DNA from: Anaerolineae bacterium
GTDB lineage: Bacteria > Chloroflexota > Anaerolineae > Anaerolineales > UBA4823
DNA length: 8,310 bases
Direction of reading: 5' to 3'
Assembly: GCA_030622805.1 (NCBI GenBank)
Contig: JAUXFR010000046.1
Location: forward strand, 1-8,310
The position numbers and the translations under genes were made by a program. This document shows, piece by piece, positions 4,616 through 8,310 of this stretch; within the stretch, counting starts at the first letter, position 1; the number at the start of each line of letters is the position of its first letter. The notes beneath the pieces were generated by a model. That model did not search any database, had not been told where the DNA came from, and worked only from the letters and a program-made list of their open reading frames with translations.

Positions 4616-7600
4616 ATGAAATTAATTAACATAATGATATTCGAATTTCACATCTCCCGCCAGGCGCGGGATTATTACGACTTCGACCAGTCACTATTTT
4701 CATTCAACGGGAACGTGATCTTCGCCAATTTCCACGCCGCACGGGTCTTCTCACAGCGGATGAACACCCGCCGTAATCTGATCAGCTACCCAGAGCAGGC
4801 TGTACGTGCCGGGCAGATCAACGCTATGGGCTTGATCGACGAGATCATGCACCTGGTTGTCGATGAATACCGCCGACAGCGCAACCCGGCAGTGATGCGA
4901 GAAGCGCTGGAGTTGTTGGAAGAAAAAGTCGGAACAGAGCATATCGATAAACTGCTGCGCCAGTTCACTGACCAATTCCCCCCGCTCGAAGTATACCGGC
5001 GGGAGATCAGCTCGGAAGACTACCTGGCTGCTGAATCAAAATCTCCCACCGGAGATACGATATCCAATCGCACTATCGCCCTGGAAGAACTGCTGATGCT
5101 CTGGCTTGAGAACGCCAATCCAGCGTTTTCACCCTTCCTGGAGCTGTTTGACGATGCCGACCTGGAACATGATCCGACCTACCAGGGAGTACTGCTCGAA
5201 TTGCACCAATTTTTCGAAACCCAGCCTCCTTTCGGTCCCGACTACCAGAACTTGATCGATATGCTGCGCGCGCCAGCCATTGCCGTTCCATATTCTCTCT
5301 CCGGTCAGCTCGAGTACATCCGCACCCGCTGGGGTTATCTGCTGGGCAAGCACCTGTACCGCCTGCTGAGCAGCCTCGACCTGATCAAAGAGGAAGAGAA
5401 AGCCATCTTCGGCGTAGGTGGCGGTGGACCATCGTATGTTTACGAGTTCGGTGATTTGGAGATGGAAGCCGAACGCTTCAGCCAGGACAAAGACTGGATG
5501 CCCAACCTGGTGCTGATCGCCAAGAACAGCTACGTCTGGCTTGACCAGCTTTCTAAACAATACAATCGATCCATCACGCGCCTGGACCAGATCCCCGACG
5601 AGGAGTTGGATAAACTGGCTCGTTGGGGTTTCAGTGGTCTGTGGCTGATCGGGGTATGGGAGCGCAGCACCGCATCCCGCACCATCAAACAGATGCGCGG
5701 CAACCCCGAAGCCGTCGCTTCCGCCTATTCACTCTTCAGCTACGATATCGCCGCAGACCTGGGTGGTGACGAGGCATACGAGGACCTGCGCGACCGCGCC
5801 TGGCAGCGCGGTATCCGCCTCTCTTCGGACATGGTGCCCAACCACATGGGCATCGACTCACGCTGGCTGATCGAGCACCCGGATTGGTTCATCTCCCTGG
5901 ATTACAGCCCCTTCCCTTCCTATTCATTCAATGGGTCCAACCTGTCCAGGGACGAGAGCGTCGGCATCTACATCGAAGACCACTACTTCGATAACACAGA
6001 TGCAGCGGTAGTCTTCAAACGAGTCGACTTCCGGAGCGGGGAGGAAAAGTATATCTACCACGGCAACGACGGCACATCCATGCCCTGGAATGACACCGCC
6101 CAGCTCAACTACCTGCTGCCTGAAGTGCGCGAAGCTGTCATCCAAACCATCCTGCAAGTCGCGCGCAAGTTCCCCATTATCCGCTTCGACGCCGCCATGA
6201 CCCTCGCCAAGAAGCACTACCAGCGCCTGTGGTTCCCGGAGCCGGGCAGCGGCGGTGATATCCCCAGCCGCGCCGATAACGGGTTGACACAGGCGCAGTT
6301 CAACAAGGCTTTCCCCGAGGAGTTCTGGCGTGAGGTCGTAGATCGGGTGGCTCAGGAAGTGCCCGACACGCTGCTGCTGGCGGAGGCCTTCTGGCTGATG
6401 GAGGGCTATTTTGTACGCACGCTGGGTATGCACCGCGTCTACAACAGCGCCTTCATGAACATGCTGCGTGACGAGAAGAACCAGGAATACCGCCTGGTGA
6501 TTAAAAACACCCTTGAATTCGATCCAGAGATCCTTAAACGTTACGTCAACTTCATGAACAACCCCGACGAGCGTACAGCCGTAGACCAGTTCGGAAAAGG
6601 CGATAAGTATTTCGGCATCTGCTCTATGATGGCCACCTTGCCCGGTCTGCCTATGTTCGGGCACGGACAGATCGAAGGCTACACCGAGAAATATGGCATG
6701 GAGTACCGGCGCGCCTACTGGGACGAAACGCCGGACGGCTATCTGATCGAGCGCCACGAGCGAGAGATTTTCCCCCTGCTGCGGCAGCGCTGGCTGTTCG
6801 CCAACGTGCAGAACTTCTTATTGTACGACTTCTATACGCCGGAAGGCAGCGTGAACGAAGATGTGTTCGCTTATTCCAACCGCGCCGGGGAGCAGCGCTC
6901 ACTGGTGATCTACCACAACAGGTACACCGATACACGGGGTTGGATACGCACATCCTCAGCCTATCTGGATAAATCCGGGGAAGAACGCCGTCTGGTGCAG
7001 AAAAGCATCGGCGAGGGACTCCGGCTCAACAATGATGAGAGCATGTTCGTAATTTTCCGCGATCACATCAGCGGGTTGGAATACATCCGCAAAAACGTAG
7101 AACTTCACAGGCAGGGACTGTATATCGAAATGCGCGCCTACCAGGCACGCGTCTTTCTGGACTTCCACCAGGTTCAGGACAACGAGTGGGGGACTTACTC
7201 CCAGCTGGCTGCTTACCTGGAGGGGCGCGGGGTGCCATCCATCGATGAGGCCATGCGTGAGTTCTACCTGCAGCAGCTGCACCGTGCCCTTTACGAACTG
7301 GTTAACGCAGGCATGCTGCGATGGTTGATCAACCACCGCAAGACGGGTACGGGCGTGCGCTCCAAAAAGACCACTTATGCGCAGGCTATAAAAAAAGCCG
7401 ATGAAAAAATTCGCCAACTGCTGGAGCAGATCCAATCCATTACCGGCGTCGAAGGCGAGATTGAACGATTGACGGCACACATTCGCTGCCAGATCGAGGT
7501 CGCCATGGCGCTTCCCGTCCTCAGTGAAAAACTTCCAACAGCTCAAAACCCCGATTTAAAGCGCGCCCTGGAGTACTTGATAGACGGTCCAGATAAGAGC

Positions 7601-8310
7601 CAGCCGCTGATATTGGGTGAATCCATCTTATGGGGTACGCTGATCTGTTGTATCGTGACGAAGGATTTGGGGAAAGTTGTCACGAATGGCGTTCGTGAAT
7701 CAGAATTGCATGCTGATAGAACATCTGACGTGGGTGGAAAGGGCAGTGATCAGGGATCATGGGATAGGGGGGCAGAGGTGAGCCGCGCCTGGATCGACGA
7801 GTGGCTGCTTGGTAAGAGCATCGCCGGCGTGCTGGGCGAGCTTGGAATGGACGAAGACGCCGCCTGGCGGCAGGTGCAGCTGATCAAACTGCTGGTCGGC
7901 AATCAGGGCTGGTGCGAGGGCGATCCAGATGAACCGCCCACCGCCCTCACCGTGCTGCAAACCTGGCTGCAGGATAGCGAGCTGCAGGACTTCCTGGACG
8001 TCAACCGCTACCAGGGCGTGCTCTGGTTCAACAAAGAAGCCTTCGAGCAGTGGCTGTGGTGGACATTCACCATCAGCGTCGTCTCCATCACCGCCCCCCT
8101 TATGGAGCCGTGCATCCCCTTACCTGATGACACCCCCTCCTCAGAGTCGGGCACCCCCACCTCCAAGGAGTCGGACACTCCCACGCCAAATGACACCCCC
8201 ACCCCCACGGAGTCTGGCAATCCCCCCTCCACAGAATCGGGCATCCCCATGCCCGTAGAATACATTCCCGCCCGCATCCAGGCTTGCTTCCAGATCATCG
8301 AACAGCTCCA
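4616..8310 (+). CDS. Large GH13-like (alpha-amylase superfamily) protein, 3' end beyond window
   Basis: One uninterrupted frame of 1231 full codons running off the right edge. Residues 1-290 are an unassigned, mostly helical N-terminal domain with FEFHISRQARDYYDFD early on. A TIM barrel spans roughly 294-700: GFSGLWLIGVWERS (338-351), SYD (375-377), region I SDMVPNHMG (404-412, N409 and H410), region V-like QLNY (496-499), region II RFD (523-525) with D525 as nucleophile, region III AEAF with E590 as acid/base, and region IV FMNNPDE (646-652) with D651 as third acidic residue. P650 replaces the usual histidine. GHGQIEGYTEKYGMEY (682-697) follows. The C-terminal part holds a helical segment (about 920-970), a polar linker (1016-1055) and a Thr/Pro/Glu/Ser repeat (1172-1214). 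No signal peptide, so probably cytoplasmic. Substrate unknown; an alpha-glucan is expected. Stop not seen. Confidence 0.85.
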   Translation, partial: MKLINIMIFEFHISRQARDYYDFDQSLFSFNGNVIFANFHAARVFSQRMNTRRNLISYPEQAVRAGQINAMGLIDEIMHLVVDEYRRQRNPAVMREALELLEEKVGTEHIDKLLRQFTDQFPPLEVYRREISSEDYLAAESKSPTGDTISNRTIALEELLMLWLENANPAFSPFLELFDDADLEHDPTYQGVLLELHQFFETQPPFGPDYQNLIDMLRAPAIAVPYSLSGQLEYIRTRWGYLLGKHLYRLLSSLDLIKEEEKAIFGVGGGGPSYVYEFGDLEMEAERFSQDKDWMPNLVLIAKNSYVWLDQLSKQYNRSITRLDQIPDEELDKLARWGFSGLWLIGVWERSTASRTIKQMRGNPEAVASAYSLFSYDIAADLGGDEAYEDLRDRAWQRGIRLSSDMVPNHMGIDSRWLIEHPDWFISLDYSPFPSYSFNGSNLSRDESVGIYIEDHYFDNTDAAVVFKRVDFRSGEEKYIYHGNDGTSMPWNDTAQLNYLLPEVREAVIQTILQVARKFPIIRFDAAMTLAKKHYQRLWFPEPGSGGDIPSRADNGLTQAQFNKAFPEEFWREVVDRVAQEVPDTLLLAEAFWLMEGYFVRTLGMHRVYNSAFMNMLRDEKNQEYRLVIKNTLEFDPEILKRYVNFMNNPDERTAVDQFGKGDKYFGICSMMATLPGLPMFGHGQIEGYTEKYGMEYRRAYWDETPDGYLIERHEREIFPLLRQRWLFANVQNFLLYDFYTPEGSVNEDVFAYSNRAGEQRSLVIYHNRYTDTRGWIRTSSAYLDKSGEERRLVQKSIGEGLRLNNDESMFVIFRDHISGLEYIRKNVELHRQGLYIEMRAYQARVFLDFHQVQDNEWGTYSQLAAYLEGRGVPSIDEAMREFYLQQLHRALYELVNAGMLRWLINHRKTGTGVRSKKTTYAQAIKKADEKIRQLLEQIQSITGVEGEIERLTAHIRCQIEVAMALPVLSEKLPTAQNPDLKRALEYLIDGPDKSQPLILGESILWGTLICCIVTKDLGKVVTNGVRESELHADRTSDVGGKGSDQGSWDRGAEVSRAWIDEWLLGKSIAGVLGELGMDEDAAWRQVQLIKLLVGNQGWCEGDPDEPPTALTVLQTWLQDSELQDFLDVNRYQGVLWFNKEAFEQWLWWTFTISVVSITAPLMEPCIPLPDDTPSSESGTPTSKESDTPTPNDTPTPTESGNPPSTESGIPMPVEYIPARIQACFQIIEQL
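7661..7780 (+). other. Polar, glycine-rich linker in the GH13-like protein
   Basis: Residues 1016-1055 are rich in Gly, Asp, Ser, Lys and Glu (for example DVGGKGSDQGSWDRG) and look disordered. They separate a segment ending in LICCIVT from one beginning SRAWIDEWLLGK. Third positions here are visibly less GC-rich than in the flanking codons, which suggests a later insertion or relaxed selection. Confidence 0.45.
8129..8260 (+). repeat. Imperfect tandem repeat of about 24 bp encoding a Thr/Pro/Glu/Ser linker
   Basis: Six in-frame units start at 8129, 8150, 8174, 8192, 8216 and 8240, of 21, 24, 18, 24, 24 and 21 bases. They encode DTPSSES, GTPTSKES, DTPTPN, DTPTPTES, GNPPSTES and GIPMPVE. All share an Asp/Gly-x-Pro opening, and four end in Glu-Ser. 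Every length change is a multiple of three, so the frame is kept. Such repeats expand and shrink by slippage, and the encoded linker should be extended and flexible. Confidence 0.7.

Noticed and set aside
5129..5560. 143-codon antisense frame
   Set aside because: Complement of the strongly biased GH13-like frame; no motif and no start signals.
5924..6757. 277-codon antisense frame across the barrel
   Set aside because: The opposite strand encodes the conserved GH13 motifs. Long antisense frames are expected opposite G/C-ending codons, and this one shows no domain.
6956..7546. 196-codon antisense frame
   Set aside because: Same reason: it mirrors the continuous sense frame and has no recognisable motif or ribosome binding site.
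7929..8258. 109-codon sense frame rich in Pro, Ser and Arg
   Set aside because: It is the shifted reading of the C-rich repeat in the GH13-like gene, whose own frame continues unbroken through it.

Overview
The window reads as chromosomal DNA of a free-living bacterium. It has moderate GC content, with AT-rich intergenic DNA and a more GC-rich gene at the right end. I favour an Anaerolineae-like member of the Chloroflexota, with moderate confidence. The reasons are the YhfC-type membrane protease next to an ABC-2 exporter, the very large GH13-like protein with long unassigned flanks, and a GAF-linker-like gene remnant whose wording is familiar from that group. No rRNA, tRNA, CRISPR array or insertion sequence was seen.

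Layout. Bases 1-150 are AT-rich and carry an operator-like palindrome (99-117) with an extra half-site, lying between two copies of an imperfect 15-16 bp direct repeat. Bases 151-4267 form a compact same-strand cluster: a class I SAM methyltransferase (151-789), a YhfC-family intramembrane protease-like protein (794-1675), a probable 22-residue hydrophobic micro-protein (1706-1774), an ABC-2 type ATPase (1771-2685), its permease (2678-3466), and a secreted/one-TM protein with an outside Ig-like region and a cytoplasmic zinc ribbon (3479-4267). Gaps are 4 to 30 bases and two junctions overlap, so this is very probably one operon. Bases 4268-4615 are intergenic: a possible promoter, a weak A/T hairpin, and a short open frame that looks like the wreck of a GAF-domain sensor gene.

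From 4616 to the right edge there is one uninterrupted frame of 1231 codons with no stop in the window. Its middle is a GH13 (alpha-amylase superfamily) TIM barrel with recognisable regions I-V, but with proline where the conserved region IV histidine is expected. It has an N-terminal domain of about 290 residues and a C-terminal part of more than 500 residues that I cannot assign. The C-terminal part contains two low-complexity linkers, one of them a Thr/Pro/Glu/Ser tandem repeat.

How the genes may work together. The ATPase and permease should form an ABC-2 exporter or membrane-remodelling pump of unknown substrate. The methyltransferase, membrane protease and Ig/zinc-ribbon protein are plausible maturation, processing or accessory partners. 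That grouping is an inference from gene order. The GH13-like gene is separated by 348 bases and probably belongs to a different unit concerned with alpha-glucans.
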